Assembly (NCBI GenBank): GCA_016209145.1
Contig: JACQWT010000030.1
Coordinates: 1 to 33,484, forward strand
Origin: Deltaproteobacteria bacterium
GTDB lineage: Bacteria > Myxococcota_A > Polyangia > Polyangiales > Polyangiaceae
Direction of reading: 5' to 3'
Length of the DNA: 33,484 nt
Shown here one piece after another: positions 14,294 to 22,553 of the stretch. Both the position numbers and the translations under genes were made by a program. The notes beneath the pieces were generated by a model. The model was not told where the DNA came from and did not search any database. It saw only the letters and a program-made list of their open reading frames with translations. Every line of letters begins with the position of its first letter. Within the stretch, counting starts at the first letter, position 1.

Positions 14294-17062
14294 CTACGGC
14301 TCCGCCAGAAACGCCAGCGCCTGGTCCTTGCTGCCGTCCATGAAGACGCGCAGCTCGCAGCCGCCTGTCACCGCGGGCACGTCGATGACGCGCACGACCT
14401 TGTCGAGGTAGGCATACTCGGGCAGGAGGCCGGCGAGGCTGCTGGGCGAGTCGCGGAAGAAGCGCTCGGCGAAAAGCACCCCGGGCTCGTCGGGGTAGAG
14501 CGCGAGGTAGCGAATCCTCGCCTCCACCAAGTCCTGGAAGAAGTGCGTGCCGAAGGACAGGTCCGGCACGTAGCCGCCCTTCTGGCGTGCGATCTCGATG
14601 AGCATGCAGGTGTTGCAGATGCCCGCGTAGGTCACGCCCACGCCGAGCGAGATGTCACCGCGGCTGCCCCAGCGACCGGGACCCATCAAGATGAACTGCC
14701 GCCGGGGGAGCAGCCCGTTGAGGCGGCTCACGGCATCGGCCACGGCCGCCAGATCCTCGCGCGAGCCGAGGCCCGCGTACGCCTCGGCATCGACGTAGAC
14801 CACGTAGCGGATGCCGGTCACGCGGCCGTTGGTCACGTAGCGGTGCGCCGAGAAGAGCTGCCGCTCGCCCGGGACCCAGCCGGGGATGGTGACCTGCTCG
14901 TCCTCGCCGAGCCGGCTCTGGGGCCGACATTGCAACAGAAACAGGTCCTGGCCGTCGTGGGCGAACTCCACGTCCACCGGCATGCCGAGCGCCTGCTGCA
15001 GCGCCTGCATGGTCTCGCGCATCTGCCGCAGGAAGGGCGTGGTCTCCAACATGCCGGCGAACGTCACCACGAGATCATCGCGCTCCGGATCGACCAGCGT
15101 GGTGCGGGGCCGGCGCACGCTGCCGCCATCGTAGATGCTCACGATCTTGTCGAGCAGCGGGAAGTCGGCGCCGCACTGGCGCAAGACCTCGGCAAGGGGC
15201 GGCGACTCGAAGCGGCCGGCGTCGAGGTTGAGCACGTCGATGGCGCGCTGCGCGTAGCGCACCACCTGCTCGGGCGTTACGTTGACCTTCAGGTCGGGCT
15301 GGCCGGGCGCGCAGAGCGCCGGGAAGTCGTCGCCCACGCGGTCGACGGCGCGCGTGCCCAGCCCCGCGACCAGCCGCAGCAGGCCGTCCTCGCGTCGCAG
15401 CCGCGGCGACCAGCGGAACTCGTTGTTGCTGAAGCCGACGCCGCTGAAGGCGGGGAAGAAGTACTTGCCCACCCGCCGCCCGACCACCTTCTGGAGGACC
15501 ACGCCCATCTCTTCGCGGAAGTCGAGCAGGCCTCGCTCGGCGCGGTACTGGATCGGATCCGGCCCGAAGATCGAAGCGTAGACCTCGGCCACCGCGTCCA
15601 GGAGCGCGGCGAGTCGCTCCTCCTTGCCACCCTGGTTGGTAAGAAAGAGGCTGCGGTACTTGCCGCTGAAGGCGCTGCCCGCGCTGTCCTCGAGCAGGCT
15701 CGAGGAGCGCACGATGAGCGGGCAGTCGCCGAGGTCCTCCAGGGCCACGCGCATCTGCTGCACCATCTCGGGCGAGAAGAAGGAGTGCTTGAAGATCTGC
15801 TCCAGGTAGGGATAGTCGTGCCGCACCTCCTCGATGCTGGCGAACTTGACGCTCTGCAAGTCCTCGAGCGAGTTATAATGAAGGAAGTCGAAGAGCCCGT
15901 CCGAGGTGATGAACCAGGTGTCCGGGACCCGCAGCTCGCCGAGCAGCGGGTCCGCGCGGCCCTGGCGCTCGAGGATGCGCGAGGCCAGCACCAGCCCCGC
16001 GGCCTTTCCCCCGAGCTTGCCGGCGCCCTGGGCCGGGCCGATCACGCGCCCGAGCAGGCGCCCGAAGTCGTGAATCGTCACGTACTCCCGGGCCACCCGT
16101 AGAAGCGGCAGGCTGTCGCTGAAGAAGCGGCGCGCCAGAGCCACGCGCACGCTTATCTCATCGGTGGGGGAAAGGGCCGGCTCTCCCTCGCGCGTCTCCC
16201 GGCAGAAGCGGTTGACGATCTCGGCGATCTCCGCCAAGGAGACGTTGCGCTTCTCGCTCGCCAGCGCCAGGAACCCCAGCCGGTCCTGGCGAATCCACTG
16301 CTTGACGAGCAGGCTCACCTCCTCCTCCTTCAAGGCAATGGCGGCCACGCCCAGTACCTCGTCGAAGAGCTTGGCGAGCACCCCCATGTCCCGCTTGGGC
16401 ACCGGCTGGTTCGCGCCGCTCGAGTCCCGCTCGCGCGCCGCGTAGATCGCCGGGTCGAACTGCCGGATGAGCTGCTGCATGCCGGGCACACCCGAGCGGC
16501 TCAGGTGATTCATGAGCCGCCGCAGCAGGCGGCGGTGCAGCGCGCCGTCCGTCTCCCGCACGAGATCCAGAATCCACCGCCACTCGGGCTTGGCCCCGGT
16601 CTTGCCGGCCGCCCGCGCCAGGGCGTGCGCGCCCGCGTCCTCGCCCGCCGCGCGCCGCGCGGCGAGCGACTGGCCGACCTTCTGCCCGATGATCTCGACG
16701 AGCTTCTTCTCCTCGAGCAAGAACGGGTTCTGCGCGTCCGGGAGCGGGTTGTCGAGGTAGGCGACCGCCAGCTCGCCCGCGACTCGTCCCTCGCACAGCA
16801 GCGGGACGCGCTGCATCCAGACGGTCTCGGCGAAGCCGGCGGTAGCGAATCTCTCGCCCTCCAGGGTGATGCGCGCCCGGCAAAGATCGGGGAACTGCCA
16901 GCCCTGGGGGATGCGATCGACCACGCCCTGAAGCACGTCGCCGAGCGCCAGATCGCGGTCGGTCAGCACCTCGGCGATGGAGTAGAGGCACTTGAGCTCC
17001 TTGGCCCGCTCTGCCAAGGCGTCCATGAGCCTCGTCGCGGAGTCGAGCGGCTGCGGCACCAT
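14294..17062 (-). CDS. GAF-like / PEP-pyruvate-binding domain protein
   Basis: 922 aa. Residues about 12-135 resemble GAF-type sensor regions (LYSIAEVL, IPQGWQFPDLCRARITLEGE, LLEEKKLVEIIGQKVGQSLA). Residues about 345-715 are the ATP-grasp, PPDK N-terminal domain: GKLGGKAAGLVLASRIL, PLIVRSSSLLEDSAGSAFSG, KYRSLFLTNQG, and the closing DLFLLQCRPQS. A C-terminal region follows (PGRWGSRGDISLGVGVTYAG, ICNTCMLIEIA). The swivelling His domain and the PEP-binding TIM barrel of PPDK and PEP synthase are absent, so it is unlikely to make PEP alone; it may act as a kinase-like or sensing protein. It lies 23 bp after gdhA. Start at 17062 avoids a long overlap with gdhA; an internal ATG at 17026 is an alternative. 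Confidence 0.83.
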   Translation of the reverse strand: MVPQPLDSATRLMDALAERAKELKCLYSIAEVLTDRDLALGDVLQGVVDRIPQGWQFPDLCRARITLEGERFATAGFAETVWMQRVPLLCEGRVAGELAVAYLDNPLPDAQNPFLLEEKKLVEIIGQKVGQSLAARRAAGEDAGAHALARAAGKTGAKPEWRWILDLVRETDGALHRRLLRRLMNHLSRSGVPGMQQLIRQFDPAIYAARERDSSGANQPVPKRDMGVLAKLFDEVLGVAAIALKEEEVSLLVKQWIRQDRLGFLALASEKRNVSLAEIAEIVNRFCRETREGEPALSPTDEISVRVALARRFFSDSLPLLRVAREYVTIHDFGRLLGRVIGPAQGAGKLGGKAAGLVLASRILERQGRADPLLGELRVPDTWFITSDGLFDFLHYNSLEDLQSVKFASIEEVRHDYPYLEQIFKHSFFSPEMVQQMRVALEDLGDCPLIVRSSSLLEDSAGSAFSGKYRSLFLTNQGGKEERLAALLDAVAEVYASIFGPDPIQYRAERGLLDFREEMGVVLQKVVGRRVGKYFFPAFSGVGFSNNEFRWSPRLRREDGLLRLVAGLGTRAVDRVGDDFPALCAPGQPDLKVNVTPEQVVRYAQRAIDVLNLDAGRFESPPLAEVLRQCGADFPLLDKIVSIYDGGSVRRPRTTLVDPERDDLVVTFAGMLETTPFLRQMRETMQALQQALGMPVDVEFAHDGQDLFLLQCRPQSRLGEDEQVTIPGWVPGERQLFSAHRYVTNGRVTGIRYVVYVDAEAYAGLGSREDLAAVADAVSRLNGLLPRRQFILMGPGRWGSRGDISLGVGVTYAGICNTCMLIEIARQKGGYVPDLSFGTHFFQDLVEARIRYLALYPDEPGVLFAERFFRDSPSSLAGLLPEYAYLDKVVRVIDVPAVTGGCELRVFMDGSKDQALAFLAEP

Positions 17063-17085
17063 GGGCGGCGTTGCTGCCCCGGGGG

Positions 17086-18372
17086 CTAGACCCAGCCGCG
17101 CAAGTGGCAAGCCTCGGCCACGCGCGCGACGGCGATCATGTAGGCGGCGTCACGCGTGTACACCTTGCGCTTGCGCCCGAGCTCCGAGACGGCGCGGAAG
17201 GCGTTGGTCATCTTGGTGTCGAGCTTCTGCAGCACCTCGTCGCGCTCCCAGTAGTAGTTCATGTTGCACTGCACCTGCTCGAAGTACGAGCAGGTGACGC
17301 CGCCCGCGTTGCAGAGGAAGTCGGGGATGACGAAGATCCCCTTGCCCTCCAGGATCTTGTCCGCCTCGGGCGTGGTCGGGCCGTTCGCTCCCTCGGCCAG
17401 GATCTTGACGGTGGGTTTGATCTTGTGGGCGTTGTCGGCGTTGACGGAGTTGTCCAGGGCCGCGGGGATGAGCACCGTGGCGGGCTGGGCGATCCAGGCG
17501 TCGGCATCGAGCCGCTCCCAGCCGTGCTCCCGGGCACGGTCGGCGCGGATGGTGCCGAACTTGTCGATGGCGGCCATGAGCTGCCCAAAGCCGATTCCTG
17601 CCTCGCAGCGATAGGTGTAGGCGCGCTGGTCGGCCTGGTCCCAGCAGGCGACCGCGATCACCTTGCCGCCCAACTGCGTGAAGAGGTCGATGGCGTACTG
17701 CGCCACGTTGCCGGCGCCCTGCACCGACGCGGTCGCCTGCTTGAAGTCCAGCCCCAGATCCTTCATCGCCTCGCGGATGGTGTAGACGACGCCGTAGCCG
17801 GTCGCCTCGGTGCGGCCGAGCGATCCGCCCATGCCCACCGGCTTGCCGGTGATGAAGCCCGGGAGCTTGCCCCCGCGCAGCACTTCGAGCTCGTCGAGCA
17901 TCCAGAGCATGTGCTGGCCGTGGGTCATGACGTCGGGGGCGGGCACGTCCTGGATGGGCCCCACGTTGTGCGCCACCTGCCGGACCCAGCCGCGGCAGAT
18001 CGCCTCCTGCTCGCGCTCCGAGAGGTTGTGCGGATCGCAGATGACCCCGCCCTTGCCGCCGCCCAGCGGGATGTCCACCACGGCGCACTTCCAGGTCATC
18101 CAGGTCGCCAGGGCCCGCACGGTGTCCACGGTTTCCTGCGGGTGGAAGCGGATGCCGCCCTTGCAGGGGCCGCGCGCGTCGTTGTGCTGGACGCGGAAGC
18201 CGCGGAAGACCTTGTGCGCGCCGTCGTCCATGCGCACCGGGATGCCGAAGTGGTACTCGCGCAGGGGGTGGCGCAACAGGTCGCGCGTCGCCTGATCCAG
18301 GCCGAGCTTGTCGGCCACCGCGTCGAACTGCCGCTGCGCCATCTCGAAGGGGTTGAAGGGCTTCGCTGCCAT
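17086..18372 (-). CDS. gdhA: Glutamate dehydrogenase
   Basis: 428 aa, the normal length for a hexameric Glu/Leu/Phe/Val dehydrogenase. Motifs: FRVQHNDARGPCKGGIRFHP (substrate Lys71), VVDIPLGGGKGGV (catalytic Lys107), the GRTEATGYGVVY hinge, the Rossmann turn VQGAGNVAQYA, and FVIPDFLCNAGGVTCSYFE. It interconverts glutamate with 2-oxoglutarate and ammonia; cofactor preference cannot be read with confidence. The start ATG at 18372 follows an AGGAG site at 7 bp spacing, and the sequence begins like the family (FNPFEMAQRQFD). It heads the minus-strand run that includes the PEP-binding protein (23 bp after its stop) and the GerW/DUF2953 genes, and it diverges from the NYN gene. Confidence 0.95.
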   Translation of the reverse strand: MAAKPFNPFEMAQRQFDAVADKLGLDQATRDLLRHPLREYHFGIPVRMDDGAHKVFRGFRVQHNDARGPCKGGIRFHPQETVDTVRALATWMTWKCAVVDIPLGGGKGGVICDPHNLSEREQEAICRGWVRQVAHNVGPIQDVPAPDVMTHGQHMLWMLDELEVLRGGKLPGFITGKPVGMGGSLGRTEATGYGVVYTIREAMKDLGLDFKQATASVQGAGNVAQYAIDLFTQLGGKVIAVACWDQADQRAYTYRCEAGIGFGQLMAAIDKFGTIRADRAREHGWERLDADAWIAQPATVLIPAALDNSVNADNAHKIKPTVKILAEGANGPTTPEADKILEGKGIFVIPDFLCNAGGVTCSYFEQVQCNMNYYWERDEVLQKLDTKMTNAFRAVSELGRKRKVYTRDAAYMIAVARVAEACHLRGWV

Positions 18373-18522
18373 GGCTGCTCTCCTGTCGCTGGGCTCCGGC
18401 CTTCCCCGCGGCGGGAGCATAGCCGACGCGGCCCCGATTTCCAGTGGGCCGTCCTGCTCCTGTGGCGTCGCAAATCGCCGGACAGCTTCGCGCCGTGATT
18501 TACGGCCCGTACAAGGCAGTCT

Positions 18523-19296
18523 ATGACAGGGCCCGTGTCCACCGAGCCCCTCATCGCCGTCTTCATCGACTACGAGAACCTCGCCCGCGGCGTGCACGAA
18601 ACCAAGGTCAGCGCCGTGCAGATCGATCTCGTGCTAAGGCGCCTGCTCGAAATGGGGCGCATCGTCTACAAGCGCGCCTACTGCGACTGGAGCCAGTTCC
18701 GCGACGCGGGGCGCGAGCTGCACACGCACGGCGTGGTGATGGTCGACATCCCTCGCAGCCGCGTGAGCGGCAAGAACAGCGCCGACATCCACATGGTCGT
18801 GGACGCGATGGACCTGTGCCACGCCAAGGAACACATCGGCGTGTTCGCGCTTCTGTCCGGCGACAGCGACTTCACGCCGCTCGTGGGCAAGCTCAAGGAG
18901 TGCGACAAGCGGGTCATCGGCTGTGGCGTCAAGAGCTCGACCTCCAACCTGCTCGTCGCGAGCTGCGATGAGTTCCTCTACTACGACGACTTGGTGCGGG
19001 CGGCCAAGCCGCGCGCGGCGGCCCGGGCCGCGCGCAAGTCCGGCGAGGCGGAGCGGCCGGAGGATGTCATCGAGCAGCTCATGGAGATCGTGCGCTCGCT
19101 GGCGCGCGACTACGAGAACGTGTGGGCGTCGATGGTCAAGCAGACGATCTTGCGCGTCCATCCCGGCTTCAACCCCGAGGCCCAGGGCTACGCGAGCTTC
19201 GCGGCGCTGCTCAAGGCGGCCGAGCGAAAGGGGTTTCTGAAGCTCGAGCCCGATCCGGCGCGGGGCAACTACCGGATCCACGTGGTCGAGGACTGA
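18523..19296 (+). CDS. NYN-domain RNase-like protein with OST-HTH domain
   Basis: 257 aa. Residues 8-160 form a NYN (LabA/PIN-like) domain: AVFIDYENLARG (Asp16), NSADIHMVVDAM (Asp88) and FALLSGDSDFTPLVGKLKE (Asp114, Asp116) give the acidic metal site. Residues about 180-255 form an OST-HTH/LOTUS domain (VIEQLMEIVRSLARDYENVW, YASFAALLKAAERKGFLKL, GNYRIHV). NYN domains are RNases or nucleic acid-binding proteins, and OST-HTH domains bind structured RNA. The ATG at 18523 has AAGG 6 bp upstream. The ThpR-like gene starts 3 bp after its stop, suggesting a joint RNA-processing role. Confidence 0.9.
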   Translation: MTGPVSTEPLIAVFIDYENLARGVHETKVSAVQIDLVLRRLLEMGRIVYKRAYCDWSQFRDAGRELHTHGVVMVDIPRSRVSGKNSADIHMVVDAMDLCHAKEHIGVFALLSGDSDFTPLVGKLKECDKRVIGCGVKSSTSNLLVASCDEFLYYDDLVRAAKPRAAARAARKSGEAERPEDVIEQLMEIVRSLARDYENVWASMVKQTILRVHPGFNPEAQGYASFAALLKAAERKGFLKLEPDPARGNYRIHVVED

Positions 19297-19299
19297 GCG

Positions 19300-19854
19300 G
19301 TGCCGCTGAACTGGTTCGTCGCGCTACCCGTGCCGACGCACGGGTGGTTCGATAAGCTTGTGGTCGACGCCCCCGCCGGCGTGCGGATCTTCGACCCGCG
19401 CGACGTGCACCTGACGGTGGCCTTCCTCGGACAAGTGGGCGAGCCGCGCGCCCGCCAGGCGTGGGCGCGGGTCATGGGCGTGCGCGCGGCGCCCATCCGC
19501 TGCGGCTTGGGCGGCCTGCGCGCCATGGGCAACCCGCGCCGGCCGTCCGCCCTTTCCGTGGTGCTCGAGGAGGGCCACGCGCGCGTGGTCGCGCTCGTCG
19601 CCGAGCTGCGCGGTCCGGTGCTCGAGGCCGCGGGTGCCCCGCCGGAGCGCCGCGAGATCGTGGCGCACGTCACGGTGGCGCGGCCGAGCCGGACGGCCAA
19701 GGACCGAGAGCGCCGCGCGGCCGTGGCCTGGGCCACGGCCAAGCCCGCCGTGGGCGCCCTCGTGACCATCGAGCGCATCGCCCTGTACTCCTGGGCCGAG
19801 GACCGGGCGGCGCGGCAGTTCCGCATCGTCGATGAGCTGCCGTTGCGGGAGTAG
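19300..19854 (+). CDS. thpR: RNA 2',3'-cyclic phosphodiesterase (2'-5' RNA ligase family)
   Basis: 184 aa, normal length for the family. Both catalytic motifs are present: HLTVAFLG at about 38 and HVTVARPS at about 126 (the two HxT motifs that hydrolyse 2',3'-cyclic phosphates at RNA ends). The N-terminus LNWFVALPVP and the late IERIALYSW also fit. The start is a GTG at 19300, 3 bp after the stop of the NYN gene, so translation is probably coupled. It converges with the transporter gene with a 12-bp gap. Confidence 0.88.
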   Translation: MPLNWFVALPVPTHGWFDKLVVDAPAGVRIFDPRDVHLTVAFLGQVGEPRARQAWARVMGVRAAPIRCGLGGLRAMGNPRRPSALSVVLEEGHARVVALVAELRGPVLEAAGAPPERREIVAHVTVARPSRTAKDRERRAAVAWATAKPAVGALVTIERIALYSWAEDRAARQFRIVDELPLRE

Positions 19855-19866
19855 CGGTGGGGGTCG

Positions 19867-21186
19867 CTACGCCGCTCCCGCCGGCCGCGGGCGCCCGTCG
19901 AGGTAGGGCAAGAAGGGGATGAGTGCCATGGCCGGCAGCGTGGCGATGAAGCTGAAGGCGAAGTAGGCGCGGAAGCCCATGGCCGCAGCCACGAAGCCGC
20001 TCGCGGCGCCGGCCAGCGTGAAGCTCACGCTCATCAGCGCGGTCAGGATGGCCATGTGGGCTGCCTTGTAGGCCGCATCGCAGCAGCGCATGAGGTAGAC
20101 CATGAACACCGCCGTGCCTAGACCCTCGCCGAAGTGCTCGGCGCCGATGACCGCGCTCGCCAGCGCCAGGCCGACCGGCCCCTGTGCGGCCCGCGCGGCG
20201 AGACCGACGTAGAGCAGGTTCAGGACGTTCTGGGCGAGCACGAAGGGCCAGAGCCAGCGGCGCAGGCCATGGCGGGCGATGAGCCAGCCCCCGACCAGGG
20301 TGGCGGTGAGCGAACAGAGCACGCCCAACGTACCGTTCGTAAAGCCGTACTGCTCCAGCGTCATCTTCAGCTCGTCGCGCAGAAACGGCCACTTCATCTT
20401 CATGAGAAGTGACTCGCCGGCGCGAAAGAGCAGCACGAAGCCGAGGACCGTGCCGATACGCGGCTGCCGCAGGAAAGCGGCGAACGTAGCCACGTAGTGC
20501 AGCTCGCCGCGCGCCGGCCGCGCCGCGGGCGCACGGCGGCGCCAAGGCAACGCGAAGAGCGCGCCCAGCGAGAGCCCGCGCCGCTCGATCCGCGGCAGCA
20601 CGGCGAAATGCACGCCGCCGACAACGGCCATCGCCACCGCAGCGGCGGCAAGGCCCCACCTCCAGCCTATCCAGCCGATGCCGATGACCAGCGGCCCACG
20701 CACCACCAGGCTGGCGATCTTGTAGGCCATCGCGCGCACGCCGACGAAGCGCGACTGGCCGCGCTCGTCCAGGCCCTCGAGGTAGAAGCCGTCGATGGCG
20801 ATGTCGTGGGTCGCGGCGAGCACGGCGAGCACGACGAAGCCTGCGGCAACGGGCCCCAGCCACCCTCGGCCGCCCGCCAGAAGCGCAAGGGCCGCCAGCG
20901 CCACGACGAGCCCGAGCTCGATCCCGAGCAGCCAGCGCCGCTTGGTCTCGAACCGGTCCACGAGCGGCCCCCAGAGGAACTTGAGGTTCCAGGGCAGGTG
21001 CAGCAGCGAGGTGAGGCCGACGAGCTGGAGGCTCGCGCCCAGCTCCTTGAACAGCACCTCGGCCAAGTTGTTGACGACGGCGTACGGGAAGCCCTCCGCG
21101 AAGTAGGTCGTGGGCACCCAAAGCCGGGGGCTCGTGCGCCCGCCACGGCACCGGCCCGCGCTTGCCTTCGGGTCGCGCTCGTTCAC
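19867..21186 (-). CDS. MFS transporter, AmpG-like
   Basis: 439 aa with about 12 predicted transmembrane helices. LWVPTTYFAEGFPYAVVNNL, LPWNLKFLWGPLVDRFETKR, ATHDIAIDGFYLEGL and FLRDELKMTLEQYGFTNGTL are typical of the AmpG-like (muropeptide permease-related) branch of the major facilitator superfamily. AmpG imports anhydromuropeptides for cell-wall recycling; substrate here is inferred from family only. Start is a GTG at 21186; the gene begins 16 bp after the tail-anchored protein's stop, so the two are likely one operon. Confidence 0.85.
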   Translation of the reverse strand: MNERDPKASAGRCRGGRTSPRLWVPTTYFAEGFPYAVVNNLAEVLFKELGASLQLVGLTSLLHLPWNLKFLWGPLVDRFETKRRWLLGIELGLVVALAALALLAGGRGWLGPVAAGFVVLAVLAATHDIAIDGFYLEGLDERGQSRFVGVRAMAYKIASLVVRGPLVIGIGWIGWRWGLAAAAVAMAVVGGVHFAVLPRIERRGLSLGALFALPWRRRAPAARPARGELHYVATFAAFLRQPRIGTVLGFVLLFRAGESLLMKMKWPFLRDELKMTLEQYGFTNGTLGVLCSLTATLVGGWLIARHGLRRWLWPFVLAQNVLNLLYVGLAARAAQGPVGLALASAVIGAEHFGEGLGTAVFMVYLMRCCDAAYKAAHMAILTALMSVSFTLAGAASGFVAAAMGFRAYFAFSFIATLPAMALIPFLPYLDGRPRPAGAA

Positions 21187-21202
21187 CAGGGCCCCCCGCG
21201 CC

Positions 21203-21733
21203 TCAGCGGCGCAGCACCAAGAACGCCACCACCGCCAAAGCGGCGAGCACCGCGACGGACACGGCCGCGATGATCCAGGCGTGCTTGGCGCGCCCCGGAG
21301 CGCCCTCGCGCCGCGAGGCGACGGCGGCCACCTCGGGCGGGTCGGTCTCGACGTCGATCTTCATGCCCTCTTCCTTGAGGAAGCTCACGAGCTTCTCGAA
21401 GAAGGCGCGGTAGGGGTCGCCGTCAACGGCAAAGGGCTGCCGACCGAAGCGGCGCCAGTGCAGCTCCGCCAGGCACTCGAACGTGCGCAGCTTGGCCAGG
21501 CCACTGGCGCAGTTGACCCACCCCAGGGCGACGACCGGCTGCGCCTCGTCGAAGGGCTCGAGGGTCAGGTGCTGGGTGGCCTGCGTGCCTCCGCCCGTGG
21601 TATCGCCCGCGGGCTCGGCCAGCCGAGGGATGTGGTCCGAAACCATCACGTTGGAGAACCAGGCCGCAAACCGCATTCCGAAGTCGTACCCGCGCTGCGA
21701 GTGGACGGTCCTATCGCGCTGGAGATCGGCCAT
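21203..21733 (-). CDS. Tail-anchored hypothetical protein
   Basis: 176 aa, not recognised. The soluble N-terminal part (1-145) has a LGWVNCASGLAKLRTFECLA helix and an amphipathic helix PYRAFFEKLVSFLKEEGM. One hydrophobic helix at 150-173 (AWIIAAVSVAVLAALAVVAF) is followed by LRR, typical of a C-terminally anchored protein. No lipobox or signal peptide is present. It is followed at 16 bp by the AmpG-like gene and preceded (95 bp) by the broken PilZ gene. The ATG at 21733 has AGGG 12-15 bp upstream. Confidence 0.7.
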   Translation of the reverse strand: MADLQRDRTVHSQRGYDFGMRFAAWFSNVMVSDHIPRLAEPAGDTTGGGTQATQHLTLEPFDEAQPVVALGWVNCASGLAKLRTFECLAELHWRRFGRQPFAVDGDPYRAFFEKLVSFLKEEGMKIDVETDPPEVAAVASRREGAPGRAKHAWIIAAVSVAVLAALAVVAFLVLRR

Positions 21734-21828
21734 GGCTACTCGCTGCCCTCTAGGTTAGCCGGCCAGCGGGCCCGCGGGCAACGAGACGGCGCGCCGCAGT
21801 GCAATCGGTGCGCGCCGGCGCGCAGCCC

Positions 21829-22381
21829 CTAGGACCAGATCAGAGCCAGCACGATCGCGAGCAACACGAGGGCGACGAGCCCGATCTTCCAGCCGAGCGA
21901 CAGTATTCGGCCCCAGTCGATCTGTGCCCGGAAGGCGAAGGCGCGGCCCACGTCCGCCGCCGTCAGGGGCGCGTCGGGCTGCTCACCCGCGGCGGCCTCG
22001 CCGAAGCGAACAACGTACCCTGCCTGCCCCTCTTCTTCGCCCGCGACTGCCTCGATCGATCGCGTGCCCCGGCTGGGCACGCCCAGCGTATCGCTCACGA
22101 ACCGTGCCAGCGCCTCGCGCGTGCGCGCGTACGCGACCTCGAAGCGGATGCCCATGCCCGGGGGCAAGGCATCCGGGGCGGCGGGCTGCCCGCCGGCCAG
22201 GGGCCGGGCCTGGATCGCGCGGGTCACCACGCCGATTACCTTGAGCGGCTCGGCGCGTGTACCCGACTCCCGTGGTGGTCCCGAAGTGGAAGTCGACCTT
22301 GAGCCGGGCCTGCGCGCGCGGGTGCTGCCGCGCCTCCGCCCCCCGCTTGGGCTTCTCACTCACGAGCCGGAACGCTACCAT
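21829..22381 (-). pseudogene. PilZ-domain protein, internal deletion and frameshift
   Basis: The first frame from ATG 22381 reads KRGAEARQHPRAQARLKVDF and then HFGTTTGVGYTR, the start of a myxobacterial-type PilZ domain (RxxxR motif region). The second frame resumes near 22255 with AEPLKVIGVVTRAIQ and PPGMGIRFEVAY, the domain's end, followed by a C-terminal transmembrane helix (WKIGLVALVLLAIVLALIWS). The middle of the domain, including the D/NxSxxG motif that binds cyclic di-GMP, is missing, and the two parts are in different frames. I infer a deletion of roughly 25-30 codons whose length is not a multiple of three. The gene is either a pseudogene or was shortened by an assembly error. Confidence 0.7.
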
Positions 22382-22400
22382 GACGCGCGGGGGACGGCAG

Positions 22401-22422
22401 GTGGCCGTCGTTTACATTTGCA
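22401..22422 (+). promoter_or_regulatory. Shared upstream motif, copy 1
   Basis: GTGGCCGTCGTTTACATTTG and the next CA lie upstream of the secreted barrel-like protein gene. 19 of 22 positions match the motif at 23939-23960. A TTTACA hexamer inside it could be a -35 element, but no good -10 is seen. Confidence 0.35.
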
Positions 22423-22553
22423 TTTCGCGGTCCCTCTCTACAACAATACGCGGCGCGAGGGTGGCCCCTGCTCTGGCCCGGCACGGCCGCAGCGTCCGGG
22501 GCGCCCGCCGCTGCCGCGCTGTTGCGCAGATCTCGACGAGCACGGAAGAGCAA

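Noticed and set aside
22401-22422. Sigma-54 promoter reading of the shared TGGC...TTTGCA motif
   Set aside because: The spacing between the GG and GC elements is about 15 bases instead of the required 10.
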